A program made the position numbers and the translations under genes. Positions 9,533 to 19,403 of a DNA stretch of 64,000 nt are shown here, piece after piece (positions within the stretch are counted from its first letter, which is position 1; each line of letters opens with the position of its first letter). The notes beneath the pieces are model-generated. The model was not told the origin of the DNA. It saw only the letters and a list, made by a program, of their open reading frames with translations, and did no database searches. The stretch is from Nakamurella panacisegetis (GTDB taxonomy: Bacteria; Actinomycetota; Actinomycetes; Mycobacteriales; Nakamurellaceae), in the NCBI RefSeq assembly GCF_900104535.1, contig NZ_LT629710.1, positions 4,189,501 to 4,253,500 on the forward strand, read 5' to 3'.

Positions 9533-10146
9533 GGGTGAACGGTAGAGGTCCCCGGAGCATCGGTGGAGCGCCGGGGGTCCGGGCCGGACGTCGGCGGGCG
9601 GATCCGGCGGTAACGCTCGTAGATCACGCCCGTCCCGAAAGTCCTGGTCTGAACCAGGCCGAACCGCATCTGCGAGCGGACGGGCGGGAGGTAAGACGTC
9701 CCGCCACCGAGCACGACCGGACAGCGGAACATGCGCAGTTCGTCGACCAGATCAAGTGCGATCGCCGCGGCGGCCAGGTCGGCGCCGCCGATCGAGATGT
9801 CCTGGTCGGTCGAGTCGAGTGCGGTCGCGATCTCCTGCGCCACCGATCCGGCGGCGAGCCGGGCGTTACCTTCGACGTGCTCGAGCGTGCGGCTGAACAC
9901 GACCTTGCCGAGCGCACCCCAGACGTCGGCGAACCGGTCCCCGAGTTCGGTGGCCCGCATCGTCGGATCCGTCTCCCAGGGGAGCATCACCTCGTAGAGC
10001 CGGCGGCCGGTCAGATATCCGCCGAGGCTGCTGACCTGCTCGAGGTGGTAACCGAACAGCTCCTCGTCCGGGACCGTCCATCGGAACGAGTCGGTGCGGT
10101 CGGTGACGAAGCCGTCCAACGAGACGCTCATCGAGTAGACCAGCAC
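9529..10146 (-). CDS. RibD C-terminal (DHFR-like) reductase family protein
   Basis: The 205-aa protein begins YSMSVSLDGFVTD and contains ISIGGADLAAAAI and VVLGGGTSYLP, the marks of the stand-alone RibD C-terminal/DHFR-like fold. Family members are NADPH-dependent reductases, but these single-domain paralogues mostly have no assigned substrate and are not riboflavin enzymes. It ends with a Pro/Ser-rich tail of about 25 residues. Its stop codon overlaps the start of the M20 hydrolase by 4 bp. Confidence 0.82.
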   Translation of the reverse strand: MLVYSMSVSLDGFVTDRTDSFRWTVPDEELFGYHLEQVSSLGGYLTGRRLYEVMLPWETDPTMRATELGDRFADVWGALGKVVFSRTLEHVEGNARLAAGSVAQEIATALDSTDQDISIGGADLAAAAIALDLVDELRMFRCPVVLGGGTSYLPPVRSQMRFGLVQTRTFGTGVIYERYRRIRPPTSGPDPRRSTDAPGTSTVHP

Positions 10147-10188
10147 TGTGGCTCCTCGATCCGAGTCAACACCGGAGAGCGGTCACGC

Positions 10189-10563
10189 TCAGGCGACGGA
10201 CGCCTCGGCGCGGCCGGCTCCGTAGGGCAGCACGATCCGCAGATTCGTGTCGACCGACCGGTGATCGCCGCCGCCGCCCAGGCCGGGCTTCGAGGAGTTC
10301 GCGATCACACGGTTCTTCGCCGCCGCGATGCGCGAGTCCGTCCGCAGGTTGCGGCTGACGGTGTCCAGTACGTCTGACATCTGCAGATCCAACGCGTCGC
10401 AGATCGAGGCCAGCAGCTCGCTGGAGGCCTCTTTACGTCCACGCTCGACCTCGGAGAGGTAACCCAACGACACATTCGCCGCTGTGGACACGTCCCTCAG
10501 GGTCCGGTTCTGACTGGTTCTCGCATCACGCAGGGTCTCCCCCAAAGCATCGCGAAGCAACAT
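10189..10563 (-). CDS. clgR: ClgR-like XRE-family transcriptional activator
   Basis: A 124-aa DNA-binding protein with an XRE helix-turn-helix at residues 15-70 (TLRDVSTAANVSLGYLSEVERG). In Streptomyces, Corynebacterium and Mycobacterium, ClgR activates the clp protease genes and related stress genes. The position after rimO, pgsA and cinA is the classic actinobacterial order. The ATG at 10563 has a strong GGGAGGAGG site. The C-terminus ends in Val-Ala; in Streptomyces the C-terminal alanines of ClgR mark it for Clp degradation, so a similar degron is plausible. Its own upstream region has a direct repeat that may be an operator. Confidence 0.88.
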   Translation of the reverse strand: MLLRDALGETLRDARTSQNRTLRDVSTAANVSLGYLSEVERGRKEASSELLASICDALDLQMSDVLDTVSRNLRTDSRIAAAKNRVIANSSKPGLGGGGDHRSVDTNLRIVLPYGAGRAEASVA

Positions 10564-10583
10564 GTCGCACCTCCTCCCACTGA

Positions 10584-10609
10584 TCGGTTCTCGGTCAGGT
10601 CGGTTCTCG
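10584..10609. repeat. Direct repeat TCGGTTCTCG x2 upstream of clgR
   Basis: The 10-mer TCGGTTCTCG occurs twice, at 10584-10593 and 10600-10609, one start 16 bp after the other. It lies 20-45 bp upstream of the clgR start codon, where an operator or activator site would sit. ClgR is known to regulate its own family of promoters, but these repeats do not obviously match its published palindromic site, so the assignment is open. Confidence 0.35.
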
Positions 10610-10808
10610 TTCTATCCGATGTCGCGGACCGCCGGCGGCACTGCCGCCACCTGCGGTGTGTTCAAGGTACTCCGCGACCCCGACAGGACCGACGAGGCGG
10701 AGGATTGACATAGGTAAAAACGTGGGAATGCGCGTAAATGTTCCGTTCTCGGGACATTGCCGGGCCGTTTCCTCCCAGGTCAGCCCGCGAATCCCCCTGC
10801 GCCGCAGG

Positions 10809-11342
10809 TCAGGGCGCTGCCGTCGCGCCGGGCGCCGAGGTGAGTTCCGCCAGCAGATCCAGAGCGGCACGCACAGCGGCCACCCGGACGGCTCCGCGCG
10901 TCGGCCGTCCGCCCGACGGGTGGCCGGACCGCTGCGCGGTGCCGCCCGGGCCGGCCAGGGCGACGTGCCAGGTGCCCACCGGAACGCCGTTCTGCGGGTC
11001 AGGTCCGGCCACCCCGGTCAGGCCAATCCCGATCGTGGCACCGCACGCCCGCCGGGCGCCGTCGGCCAACTGGGCCGCCACCTCCGGGTCGACCGGTCCG
11101 CGGGTGGCCAGCAGGTCCGGATCGACTCCGGCCAGGCTGCCCTTCAGATCGGTCGCGTACACCACCAGACCGCCGCGGAGCACGGCGGAGACGCCGGGGA
11201 TCTCGGTCAGCACCGCGCACAGCAGACCACCGGTCAACGACTCAGCGCACGCGACCGTCAGGCCTTGGGCAGCGAGCCGCCGCACCAGGGTGGTCAGCTG
11301 GTCCCCCGGCCATCCGACCAACGAGCCGAGCGGGCTGTCCAC
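10809..11342 (-). CDS. cinA: CinA C-terminal domain / nicotinamide-nucleotide amidohydrolase
   Basis: This 177-aa protein is the PncC/CinA_C domain alone, which deamidates NMN to nicotinate mononucleotide in pyridine-nucleotide recycling. The signature ACAESLTGGLLCAVLTEIPG is at residues 31-50, followed by GLVVYATDLK and the GIGLTGVAGPDPQ loop. It sits 3 bp after pgsA in the rimO-pgsA-cinA-clgR unit, and a 245-bp gap separates it from clgR. The N-terminal MoeA-like half found in E. coli CinA paralogues is absent, as usual in actinobacteria. Confidence 0.9.
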   Translation of the reverse strand: MDSPLGSLVGWPGDQLTTLVRRLAAQGLTVACAESLTGGLLCAVLTEIPGVSAVLRGGLVVYATDLKGSLAGVDPDLLATRGPVDPEVAAQLADGARRACGATIGIGLTGVAGPDPQNGVPVGTWHVALAGPGGTAQRSGHPSGGRPTRGAVRVAAVRAALDLLAELTSAPGATAAP

Positions 11343-11345
11343 GGC

Positions 11346-11936
11346 TCAGCCCGGGTTGTTGGACGTCGGGTTGCGGGGTTTGCTGACCAGGGTGGCCGCC
11401 CGTACCAGGTAGTCGACACCCGTCACGACGGTGAGGATGACGGCGACGATCATGAAGCTCATGGCGACCCAGTGGAGGGCATGCGGGAGGGGCAGCACGT
11501 AGAGGCCGATGGCGATGATCTGCACCAGGGTCTTGGCCTTCCCGCCTGGGCTGGCCGCGATGACGCCGTACCGGATGACGGCGAATCTGAGCAGCGTGAT
11601 CCCGATCTCCCGGACCAGGATGACCACGGTGACCCACCAGGCGAGATCACCCAGCATCGACAGCCCGATCAACGCGGACCCGGTGAGGGCCTTGTCGGCC
11701 ATCGGATCGGCGATCTTGCCGAAGTCGGTGACCTGCCCTCGTTTGCGGGCGATGTGGCCGTCGAACCGGTCGGTGATGGCGGCCACCGCGAAGATCGCCC
11801 AGGCCAGCCAACGGAACGACGTGTGGTGGCCGCCCCCGGCGAACAGGGCCAGCAGGAACACCGGGACCAGGACCAGCCGCAGGACGGTCAGGGCGTTGGG
11901 GAGATTCACCAACGACACGCGCGGCTGCTCGGCCAT
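11346..11936 (-). CDS. pgsA: CDP-alcohol phosphatidyltransferase (PgsA-like)
   Basis: A 196-aa integral membrane enzyme that condenses CDP-diacylglycerol with an alcohol phosphate, most likely glycerol-3-phosphate, giving phosphatidylglycerophosphate. The CDP-alcohol signature DGx2ARx8Gx3Dx3D is complete near residues 58-80 (DGHIAR, G, D, D). About five hydrophobic segments are visible. It starts 5 bp after the rimO stop and ends 3 bp before cinA. The gene order matches M. tuberculosis pgsA3 next to clgR; other alcohol acceptors cannot be excluded from sequence. Confidence 0.9.
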   Translation of the reverse strand: MAEQPRVSLVNLPNALTVLRLVLVPVFLLALFAGGGHHTSFRWLAWAIFAVAAITDRFDGHIARKRGQVTDFGKIADPMADKALTGSALIGLSMLGDLAWWVTVVILVREIGITLLRFAVIRYGVIAASPGGKAKTLVQIIAIGLYVLPLPHALHWVAMSFMIVAVILTVVTGVDYLVRAATLVSKPRNPTSNNPG

Positions 11937-11941
11937 TCCTC

Positions 11942-13486
11942 TCAGCTCCCGGCCCGCAGGGCGTCGACGCCGCCGGCCGGCACCGGGGCGGGCAGAACCT
12001 CCACCAGCTCGGCGATCAGGTCGATGCCGTCGGTCGCGACCACCCGGGCCCGCACGACGTCGCCCAGCAGCACCCCTTCGGCACCCAGCAGCGTGGTGCT
12101 TCCGTCGACCTCGGGGGCCTGGTGCTCGCCCCGTCCGACGACGCCGTCACTCAGGTCGTCGACCAGCGCGCTGACCATGGTCCCGATCCGGTCCTCGGCG
12201 CGCTGCGACGTGAGCTCCTCGACCAGGGAGGTGATCCGCTCGACCCGATCGGCGATCTCGTCGTCGTCGATCTTGCCCGGCAGGTCGAGTGCGGCCGTTC
12301 CGTCCTCGTCGGAGTAGCCGAACACACCGACCGCGTCCATCCGGGCCCCGATCAGGAACTCCTCGAGGTCGGCCAGCTCCGCGGCCGTCTCGCCCGGGAA
12401 GCCGACGATGACGTTGGATCGGATGCCCGCCTCGGGTGCGGCCGCGCGGATCTGCGCGGTCAGCCCCAGGAAGGAGTCCTTGGATCCGAAGCGCTTCATG
12501 CGCCGCAGTACGGTCTCCGATGCGTGCTGGAAGGACATGTCGTAGTAGTCGGCCACGCCGTCCAGGTCGGCGATCGCCGTCACCAGCGACGCCTTCGTCT
12601 CGGCGGGCTGCAGATAGGACAGCCGGACCCGGACGATGCCTGGCACGCGGGCGAGGCCGGCCAGGAGGCGCTCGAGCTGTCCGTCGCCGGGCAGGTCCTT
12701 GCCGTACGAGGTCGAGTTCTCGCTGACCAGGACGATCTCGCGAACCCCTTGCCCGGCCAACCAGGCGGCCTCGGCGATGATCTCCTCGGCCGGCCGGGAC
12801 ACGAAGGAGCCCCGAAAGGCCGGGATGGCGCAGAAGGTGCAACGGCGGTCGCAGCCGGACGCGATCTTCAGCGGGGCGACCGGACCGGCGTGCAGGAGTT
12901 TGCGGACGAGCACCGGGCCACTGGCCGGACCGGCTGTGTCGAGCCCGGAGGCCGGACGCGGGCTGTGCCCGGGAACCGATACCGAGTTGGCCGCCGCCGG
13001 GCGCGACGTCGGCGAGATCGGCAGCAGGGTTCGTCGATCGACCGGGACGTGCGACGTCGGCTTGTGCCCGTCGATGACGTCGCCGAGCAGTGCGGCCAGA
13101 TCGGGGTAGGAGTCGAAGCCCAGCACCGCGTCCGCCTCGGGCAGGGCGGCGGCCAGCTCGTTGCCGTAGCGCTCGGCCAGGCAACCGACCGCGACGACCT
13201 TCGCCCCGGTGTCGGCCGCGGCCAGCACAGTGTCGATGGAGTCCTTCTTGGCGCTCGCCACGAATGCGCAGGTGTTGACCACGATCACGTCGGCCGGTGC
13301 GCCGTCCTCGACGAGTTCGTATCCGCCGCCGGCCAGCCGTCCGGCGATCTCGGAAGAGTCCACCTCGTTGCGGGCACAGCCCAGCGTGATCAGCGATACC
13401 CGCGATCCGGAACCACGGGCCGCCGATTCCGGCGTCGTGACAGCTGGAGCAGGTGCCGCAGGAGGCGCGGAAGACACAGGAAGCAC
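11942..13486 (-). CDS. rimO: Ribosomal protein S12 methylthiotransferase RimO
   Basis: RimO is a radical-SAM enzyme that adds a methylthio group to Asp of ribosomal protein S12. The 514-aa product has an N-terminal MTTase domain ([15 protein letters not shown] near residue 32), the radical-SAM cluster motif CDRRCTFC with Cys212, Cys216 and Cys219, and a C-terminal TRAM domain for substrate binding. It is longer than E. coli RimO because of a Pro/Ala-rich N-terminal tail and an insert near residue 160-190 before the radical-SAM core. The start is GTG at 13486. It leads the pgsA-cinA-clgR unit. Confidence 0.93.
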   Translation of the reverse strand: MLPVSSAPPAAPAPAVTTPESAARGSGSRVSLITLGCARNEVDSSEIAGRLAGGGYELVEDGAPADVIVVNTCAFVASAKKDSIDTVLAAADTGAKVVAVGCLAERYGNELAAALPEADAVLGFDSYPDLAALLGDVIDGHKPTSHVPVDRRTLLPISPTSRPAAANSVSVPGHSPRPASGLDTAGPASGPVLVRKLLHAGPVAPLKIASGCDRRCTFCAIPAFRGSFVSRPAEEIIAEAAWLAGQGVREIVLVSENSTSYGKDLPGDGQLERLLAGLARVPGIVRVRLSYLQPAETKASLVTAIADLDGVADYYDMSFQHASETVLRRMKRFGSKDSFLGLTAQIRAAAPEAGIRSNVIVGFPGETAAELADLEEFLIGARMDAVGVFGYSDEDGTAALDLPGKIDDDEIADRVERITSLVEELTSQRAEDRIGTMVSALVDDLSDGVVGRGEHQAPEVDGSTTLLGAEGVLLGDVVRARVVATDGIDLIAELVEVLPAPVPAGGVDALRAGS

Positions 13487-13560
13487 GACCTCAGCGTAGT
13501 CGCCGCCCGACCCACCGCCTGACCGCCGGACAGGCCGTCCGGAGGCGAACGAGCGACCGT

Positions 13561-13600
13561 GAGTGGATAGTTATACCTAGGAGTGGATAAGCTACCTAGT
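13561..13600. repeat. Near-identical 20-bp tandem repeat in the argA leader
   Basis: Two adjacent 20-bp copies, 13561-13580 and 13581-13600, both begin GAGTGGATA and end with ACCTAG (the second shifted by one base). They directly abut the GTG start of the acetyltransferase gene and are the most AT-rich bases nearby. They could be a paired operator, part of the promoter, or a recent duplication. Confidence 0.6.
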
Positions 13601-13601
13601 T

Positions 13602-14129
13602 GTGAGCTCTTCCGAGACCGTGGCCCCCTCCTCCACCCCCATCACCGTCCATCGGGCGCGGGCCGGGGACGTCCGGCGCATCAAGGAGCTCGTCGACTAC
13701 TACGCCGGCGCCATCCTCCTGGAGAAGACGCTGGCCAACCTGTTCGAGGACGTCACCGAGTTCTGGGTCGCCGAGTCCGGCGGGCGTGTGCTGGCCTGCG
13801 GTGCGCTCCACGTGCTCTGGGAGGACCTGGGCGAGATCCGGACGGTCGCCACCGATCCGAGCTCGCGAACCAGGGGGCTCGGTCGCGCCGTGTGCGAGGC
13901 GATCATCGCCGAGGCCCGACGGATGGGACTCACCCGGTTGTTCGTGCTGACCTTCGAGGTGTCGTTCTTCGCGGCCATGGGGTTCGAACCGATCGAGGAA
14001 CTGGACCTGACCCCGGAGTCGTTCGCCGAACTGCGGTCGTCCTACGACGCCGGAGTGGCCGAATTCCTGGATCTGCCGCACGTGAAGCCGAATACCCTGG
14101 GCAACACGCGGATGCTCAAATACCTCTGA
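13602..14129 (+). CDS. argA: Amino-acid N-acetyltransferase (ArgA/NAGS-like GNAT)
   Basis: The 175-aa GNAT-fold enzyme transfers acetyl from acetyl-CoA to an amino acid, probably glutamate, the first step of arginine synthesis. The acetyl-CoA loop RTRGLGRAVCEAII is at about residues 87-100, and HVLWEDLGEIRTVATDP and LTFEVSFFAAMGFEPI match the short actinobacterial glutamate acetyltransferase (M. tuberculosis Rv2747 type). The gene's position beside rimO/pgsA/clgR also matches that species. The start is GTG at 13602, right after a tandem repeat and without a clear Shine-Dalgarno, so the transcript may be leaderless or nearly so. Confidence 0.85.
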   Translation: MSSSETVAPSSTPITVHRARAGDVRRIKELVDYYAGAILLEKTLANLFEDVTEFWVAESGGRVLACGALHVLWEDLGEIRTVATDPSSRTRGLGRAVCEAIIAEARRMGLTRLFVLTFEVSFFAAMGFEPIEELDLTPESFAELRSSYDAGVAEFLDLPHVKPNTLGNTRMLKYL

Positions 14130-14138
14130 GCACGCGGT

Positions 14139-14486
14139 TCAGGCCTTGGGCGTGCGCTTGTCGTTGATCCGGGCCAGAGCCTCGGCCAGCAGGGCCTCGC
14201 CGTCCTCGTCGCTCCGGCGTTCCTTGACGTAGGCGAGGTGGGACTTGTAGGGCTCGTTCCGCGGCGTCTCCGGCGGCGACTGGCTGTCCAGGCCGGCCGG
14301 CAGCCCGCACCGTGGGCAGTCCCAGGTTTCCGGGAGGTCCGCGTCGACGGCGAACGACAGCCGGGTCGCGTGGCCGTTCGCGCAGTAGAAGTCCAGCCGG
14401 TGGCGCTGCACCGCCTCGCCGCGATGGGACTCGCCCATCGGGCCCGCGCCGATCCGAGATCCGCGAATGGGATTTCCGGCTGCCAT
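14139..14486 (-). CDS. rbpA: RNA polymerase-binding protein RbpA
   Basis: RbpA is an actinobacteria-specific factor that binds the principal sigma factor and stabilises open promoter complexes. The 115-aa protein starts with the flexible MAAGNPIRGSRIGAGPMGE segment, then the zinc-ribbon-like RbpA core (FYCANGH, WDCPRCG) and the C-terminal sigma-interaction helix (SHLAYVKERRSDEDGEALL). All parts are intact. It converges on argA, 9 bp apart, and is 55 bp downstream of secG. Confidence 0.97.
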   Translation of the reverse strand: MAAGNPIRGSRIGAGPMGESHRGEAVQRHRLDFYCANGHATRLSFAVDADLPETWDCPRCGLPAGLDSQSPPETPRNEPYKSHLAYVKERRSDEDGEALLAEALARINDKRTPKA

Positions 14487-14541
14487 ACCCGCCTCTTCCG
14501 TACCGGTTGGTGGACGAACGCCGATCCGAGCGGTGCGAAGG

Positions 14542-14778
14542 TCAGGCGCCGACCTTGATGATCAGTCCGACGCCGACGATCGAGACGAGCCAGATCATGG
14601 TGACGAACAACGTGAGCCGGTCGAGGTTCTTCTCCACCACGGACGACCCGGACAGCGAGCTCTGCATGCTGCCGCCGAACAGGGACGAGAGACCGCCACC
14701 TTTGCCGCGGTGCAACAGGATCAGGGCCATCAGCGCGAGGCTGGTGATGATCAGGAGAATATCCAGAAACGTTTTCAT
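14542..14778 (-). CDS. secG: Preprotein translocase subunit SecG
   Basis: A 78-aa membrane protein with two hydrophobic segments (residues 3-20 and 53-75) flanking the conserved LLHRGKGGGLSSLFGG loop. SecG joins SecY and SecE and helps SecA-driven export. It follows gap-pgk-tpiA as in many actinobacteria, but a strong hairpin between tpiA and secG suggests its own promoter in the 95 bp upstream. Confidence 0.95.
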   Translation of the reverse strand: MKTFLDILLIITSLALMALILLHRGKGGGLSSLFGGSMQSSLSGSSVVEKNLDRLTLFVTMIWLVSIVGVGLIIKVGA

Positions 14779-14874
14779 GACTGCCTAGCGTGCTAGAGAA
14801 ACCCGGACAGAAGGGCGGCGCGTTACGCGACGAGTCTAGCCTGCCACCGGTGCTCAGCCGGGCAGGCGGGCCGG

Positions 14875-14919
14875 CGGACGTCCTGCGAAGGGCCGAGCTC
14901 GCGCTTCGCAGGACGTCCG
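14875..14919 (-). terminator. Hairpin terminator after tpiA
   Basis: A perfect 16-bp stem (14875-14890 pairs with 14904-14919) with a 13-nt loop lies 4 bp beyond the tpiA stop codon. The stem sequence begins CGGACGTCCTGCGAAG. There is no U-run, as is common for actinobacterial terminators. It would end the gap-pgk-tpiA transcript ahead of secG. Confidence 0.8.
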
Positions 14920-14923
14920 GAGC

Positions 14924-15733
14924 TCAGGCCAGGATGCCGACGGCGTTCGCGGCCAGGGAGGCGAACTCGGTGCCGTCCAGCGACGCCCCGCCGACGAGCG
15001 CGCCGTCGACATCGGGCTGGGCCACGATCTCGGCCACGTTGCCCGACTTCACCGAGCCGCCGTAGAGGATCCGGGCGCCGGCCGCGATCTCCGGCGTGTA
15101 CCTCTCGGCCAGTGCGACGCGAAGCGCGGAGCAGACCTCCTGCGCGTCGGCCGGGGTGGCCACCCGTCCTGTCCCGATGGCCCAGATCGGTTCGTAGGCC
15201 AGGACCAGGGTGGCTGCCTGTTCGAGGGTGACGTGCTCGAGCGCGGCGTGCAGCTGGGCCACGGAGTGGCTGATCTGGTTGCCCGCCTCACGGACGTCAA
15301 GACCCTCGCCGACACACAGGATCGGGGCCATCCCGTTGCGGTAGACGGCCTCGACCTTCCGGGCCAGCAGTTCGTCGGTCTCGCCCGGCAGTTCGCGCCG
15401 CTCCGAGTGGCCGACCAGCACGTAGGAACAGCCCAGCTTGGCCAGCATCGGGCCGGCGATGTCCCCGGTGTAGGCCCCGGAGTCCTTCGGCGACAGGTCC
15501 TGCGCGCCGTAGACGATGCTCAACTTGTCGCCGTCGACCAGGGTCTGGACCGAACGCAGGTCGGTGAACGGCGGGAACACCGCCACCTCGACCTTGTTGT
15601 AGTACTTCTCCGGCAGCGTGAAGGCGATCTTCTGCACCAGGGCGATGGCCTCGAGGTGGTTGAGGTTCATCTTCCAGTTGCCGGCGATGAGGAGCTTGCG
15701 CCCGGCGGGCTTGGTCGAGTTTTGAGTTGTCAC
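14924..15733 (-). CDS. tpiA: Triose-phosphate isomerase
   Basis: TpiA interconverts dihydroxyacetone phosphate and glyceraldehyde-3-phosphate. The 269-aa product has the active-site Lys in AGNWKMN near residue 20, His in VLVGHSERR near residue 107, the catalytic Glu in [11 protein letters not shown] near residue 182 and the phosphate-binding LYGGSVK and ALVGGASL loops. The GTG at 15733 is the start: it lies 5 bp after the pgk stop and gives the usual family length. The same frame is open much further upstream, but that part is antisense-like noise over pgk. Confidence 0.97.
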   Translation of the reverse strand: MTTQNSTKPAGRKLLIAGNWKMNLNHLEAIALVQKIAFTLPEKYYNKVEVAVFPPFTDLRSVQTLVDGDKLSIVYGAQDLSPKDSGAYTGDIAGPMLAKLGCSYVLVGHSERRELPGETDELLARKVEAVYRNGMAPILCVGEGLDVREAGNQISHSVAQLHAALEHVTLEQAATLVLAYEPIWAIGTGRVATPADAQEVCSALRVALAERYTPEIAAGARILYGGSVKSGNVAEIVAQPDVDGALVGGASLDGTEFASLAANAVGILA

Positions 15734-15738
15734 AGGGT

Positions 15739-16935
15739 TCAGGCCTCCAGGACTGAGAGACCGGGCAGCGTGGCGCCTTCGAGGAATTCCAGGGACGCAC
15801 CGCCCCCGGTGGAGATGTGGGTGAATCCGGACTCGTCCACGCCCAGGGTGCGCACGGCCGCGGCCGAGTCGCCGCCGCCGACCACGGAGAACGAGGAACC
15901 GGCGGCGATCGCGTCGGCGATCGCCTTGGTGCCGGCGCTGAAGGCCGGCATCTCGAACACCCCGACCGGGCCGTTCCAGAAGATGGTGGCCGCGGTGGCG
16001 ATGACGGCGGCGAAGGCCTGGCGGGTGGCCGGACCGATGTCCAGACCCTGCCAGGCGTCCGGGATGGCGTCGGCGCCGACGATGTCGGTGTTGGCATCGG
16101 GCGCGAAGTCGTCGGCGATCACGAAGTCGGTGGGCAACAGGATCTTGTCGCCGTGCTGCTCGAGCAGCCCGCGGCAGGTGTCGATCTGGTCGGCCTGCAG
16201 CAGGGACTTGCCGACGCCGTGGCCCTGGGCCGCGAGGAACGTGTAGGCCATGCCACCGCCGATGAGCAGGGAGTCGACCTGCGGCAGCAGCGCCGTGATG
16301 ACGCCCAGCTTGTCCGAGACCTTCGATCCACCGAGGATCACCACGTACGGCCGCTCGGGATCCACAGTGAGCTTGTGCAGGACGGCCGTCTCCTCGGACA
16401 CCAGGTATCCGGCGTAGTGCGGGAGCAGCTGGGCCACGTCGTACACCGAAGCCTGCTTGCGGTGGACGACCCCGAATCCGTCGGAGACGAAGGCGGCGTC
16501 CCCGCCGACCAGATGCACCAGGGCCCGGGCCAGTTCCTGGCGGTCGGCTTCGTTCTTGGACGTCTCGCGCGCATCGAACCGGACGTTCTCCAGCAGGGCG
16601 ACACCGCCGGCGGGCAGGGCCGCGACCGTGGAGGCGGCCGACTCCCCCACCAGATCGGTGGCGAACGTGACCGGTGCGCCGAGCACATCGGTCAACCGTG
16701 CGGCGACCGGGGCGAGGGAGTAACGCTCCTCCGGCGCACCCTTCGGGCGGCCGAGGTGGGCCGTCACGACAACCTTCGCGCCGGCCGAGGTGAGCGCCTG
16801 CAACGTCGGCAACGACGCGCGGATGCGGCCGTCGTCGGTGATGGTGGTGCCGTCGAGCGGGACGTTGAGGTCCGAGCGGACGAGCACCGTTCGGCCGGAC
16901 ACGCCGATGGCGAGCAGGTCGTCGAGGGTGTGCAC
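15739..16935 (-). CDS. pgk: Phosphoglycerate kinase
   Basis: Pgk transfers phosphate from 1,3-bisphosphoglycerate to ADP. The 398-aa protein starts with [10 protein letters not shown] and shows the conserved [44 protein letters not shown] and a C-terminal GGGDSAAA plus STGGGASLE nucleotide region. The start is GTG at 16935, which has AAGGAG 10 nt upstream and gives the family-typical length; the open frame extends 30 codons further without similarity. Together with gap and tpiA it forms the glycolytic cluster. Confidence 0.97.
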   Translation of the reverse strand: MHTLDDLLAIGVSGRTVLVRSDLNVPLDGTTITDDGRIRASLPTLQALTSAGAKVVVTAHLGRPKGAPEERYSLAPVAARLTDVLGAPVTFATDLVGESAASTVAALPAGGVALLENVRFDARETSKNEADRQELARALVHLVGGDAAFVSDGFGVVHRKQASVYDVAQLLPHYAGYLVSEETAVLHKLTVDPERPYVVILGGSKVSDKLGVITALLPQVDSLLIGGGMAYTFLAAQGHGVGKSLLQADQIDTCRGLLEQHGDKILLPTDFVIADDFAPDANTDIVGADAIPDAWQGLDIGPATRQAFAAVIATAATIFWNGPVGVFEMPAFSAGTKAIADAIAAGSSFSVVGGGDSAAAVRTLGVDESGFTHISTGGGASLEFLEGATLPGLSVLEA

Positions 16936-17015
16936 GAGAATGGGGCTCCTTGAGTCGTGGTGGGTACCGATTCGTGGGGTGCGCCGGAACCGCGGACGGC
17001 CCCAGGCATGAGCAG

Positions 17016-17107
17016 GCCCCGGCATGGATCAACTTCTCAGGCATGGACGAAATTGGCGACTCGCGTCACCCTGGTCCCAGAACGAGGAAGTTGATCCATG
17101 CCGGGGC
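17016..17107. repeat. 21-bp inverted repeat between gap and pgk
   Basis: GCCCCGGCATGGATCAACTTC at 17016-17036 is exactly complementary to 17087-17107, with 50 bp between the arms. Inside, GGCATGGA recurs at about 17040. The element fills the gap-pgk spacer, where it could act as a terminator or processing site, or be a small palindromic mobile element (MITE-like). No other copy is visible in the window and no transposase is nearby. Confidence 0.85.
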
Positions 17108-17151
17108 AATCAGATCAGGTGCAGCCGATCAGAACGCAGATCGGAACCAGC

Positions 17152-18219
<1,068 letters not shown>

Positions 18220-18388
18220 TCAAGTGACACCGCCCACAGCGCCGGGGGCGACATGCTCACTGTATCGGCTGATCAGGGTTCTACTGAAACCGGCCCCGAA
18301 ATACCCCCGAAACATGATGCACCGGTGGCATTCTCCGACCGCGGGTTCGGGTCAACCGCTCGCGATGGACCGGGCCGGGTGGGGCGGG

Positions 18389-19369
18389 TCAGCCGTCCAG
18401 CATGTCCGGTGTGACCGCCGACTCCGTGTCCGGTATGCCGTCGTCCTGGGCCCGCTTGTCGGCCATGGTGAGCAGACGGCGGATGCGGCCGGCGATGGCA
18501 TCCTTCGTCATCGGCGGGTCGGCCAGCTGGCCGAGTTCCTCCAGGGAGGCCTGACCGTGGGCGATACGCAGCTTGCCCGCCTCGGACAGGTGTTCCGGAG
18601 CTTCGTCGCCCAGGATGGCCAGCGCCCGCTCCACTCGCGCCTTGGCCGCGACGGCGGCCCGGGCCGAGCGCCGCAGGTTCGCGTCGTCGAAGTTGGCCAG
18701 CCGGTTGGCCGTGGCGCGCACCTCGCGCCGCATCCGGCGTTCCTCCCAGGCCAGCACACAGGTGTGGGCGCCGAGCCGGGTGAGCAGGACGGCAATGGCG
18801 TCACCGTCGCGCACGACCACCCGGTCGGCGCCGCGGACCTCACGGGCCTTGGACTGGATACCCATCCGACGGGCCGCACCGACCAGCGCGTAGGCCGCCT
18901 CCGGCCCGGGGCAGGTGATCTCCAGGGACGCACTCCGGCCCGGTTCGGTGAGCGACCCATGGGCCAGGAAGGCTCCCCGCCAGGCTGCTTCGGCGTCGGC
19001 CAGGGAGCCGGCGACGATCTGGGCCGGCAGACCACGGACCGGGCGCCCCCGCTGGTCGAGCAGGCCGGTCTGTCGGGCCAATTGGTCCCCACCCGCGACC
19101 ACGCGCAGTACGAACCGGGCGGTCTTGCGGATGCCCGACGCCGACAGGACCTGGACCTCGGCCGTGTGCCCGTAGAGCTCGCCGATGTCGCGTCGCAGGC
19201 GGCGGGCGACCGCTCCGGTGTCCAGCTCGGCCTCCACGATCACCCGACCGGCGACGATGTGCAGCCCGCCGGCGAACCGCAGGACGGTGGACACCTCGGC
19301 CTTGCGGGCGGAGACCTTCGCGACCGTGACCCGGCTGAGCTCGTCCTTCACCGCGGCAGTCATCGCCAT
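18389..19369 (-). CDS. whiA: Sporulation/cell-division regulator WhiA
   Basis: WhiA is a DNA-binding regulator with a LAGLIDADG-homing-endonuclease-like N-terminal domain and a C-terminal helix-turn-helix; in Streptomyces it drives sporulation septation, and it is widespread in Gram-positive bacteria. The product here is 326 aa, the usual size, starting [13 protein letters not shown]. The centre has [23 protein letters not shown] and the C-terminus [12 protein letters not shown] plus AGRIRRLL, the helix-turn-helix region. I use the ATG at 19369; the upstream open frame overlaps yvcK and lacks similarity. Last gene of uvrC-rapZ-yvcK-whiA. Confidence 0.95.
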   Translation of the reverse strand: MAMTAAVKDELSRVTVAKVSARKAEVSTVLRFAGGLHIVAGRVIVEAELDTGAVARRLRRDIGELYGHTAEVQVLSASGIRKTARFVLRVVAGGDQLARQTGLLDQRGRPVRGLPAQIVAGSLADAEAAWRGAFLAHGSLTEPGRSASLEITCPGPEAAYALVGAARRMGIQSKAREVRGADRVVVRDGDAIAVLLTRLGAHTCVLAWEERRMRREVRATANRLANFDDANLRRSARAAVAAKARVERALAILGDEAPEHLSEAGKLRIAHGQASLEELGQLADPPMTKDAIAGRIRRLLTMADKRAQDDGIPDTESAVTPDMLDG

Positions 19370-19403
19370 GCGGCGCCACACCCCATTCGTCGTAGAGCTC
19401 TGG

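Noticed and set aside
10705-10740. TTGACA with a downstream AT-rich stretch as a plus-strand promoter
   Set aside because: No -10 element at 16-18 bp and no plus-strand gene follows.
10595-10870. A 91-aa minus-strand frame between clgR and cinA
   Set aside because: It overlaps cinA in another frame, has no ribosome site and no homology.
15734-17044. Upstream half of a 706-residue frame ending in tpiA
   Set aside because: Only the last 269 residues match triose-phosphate isomerase; the rest is an alternative frame over pgk.
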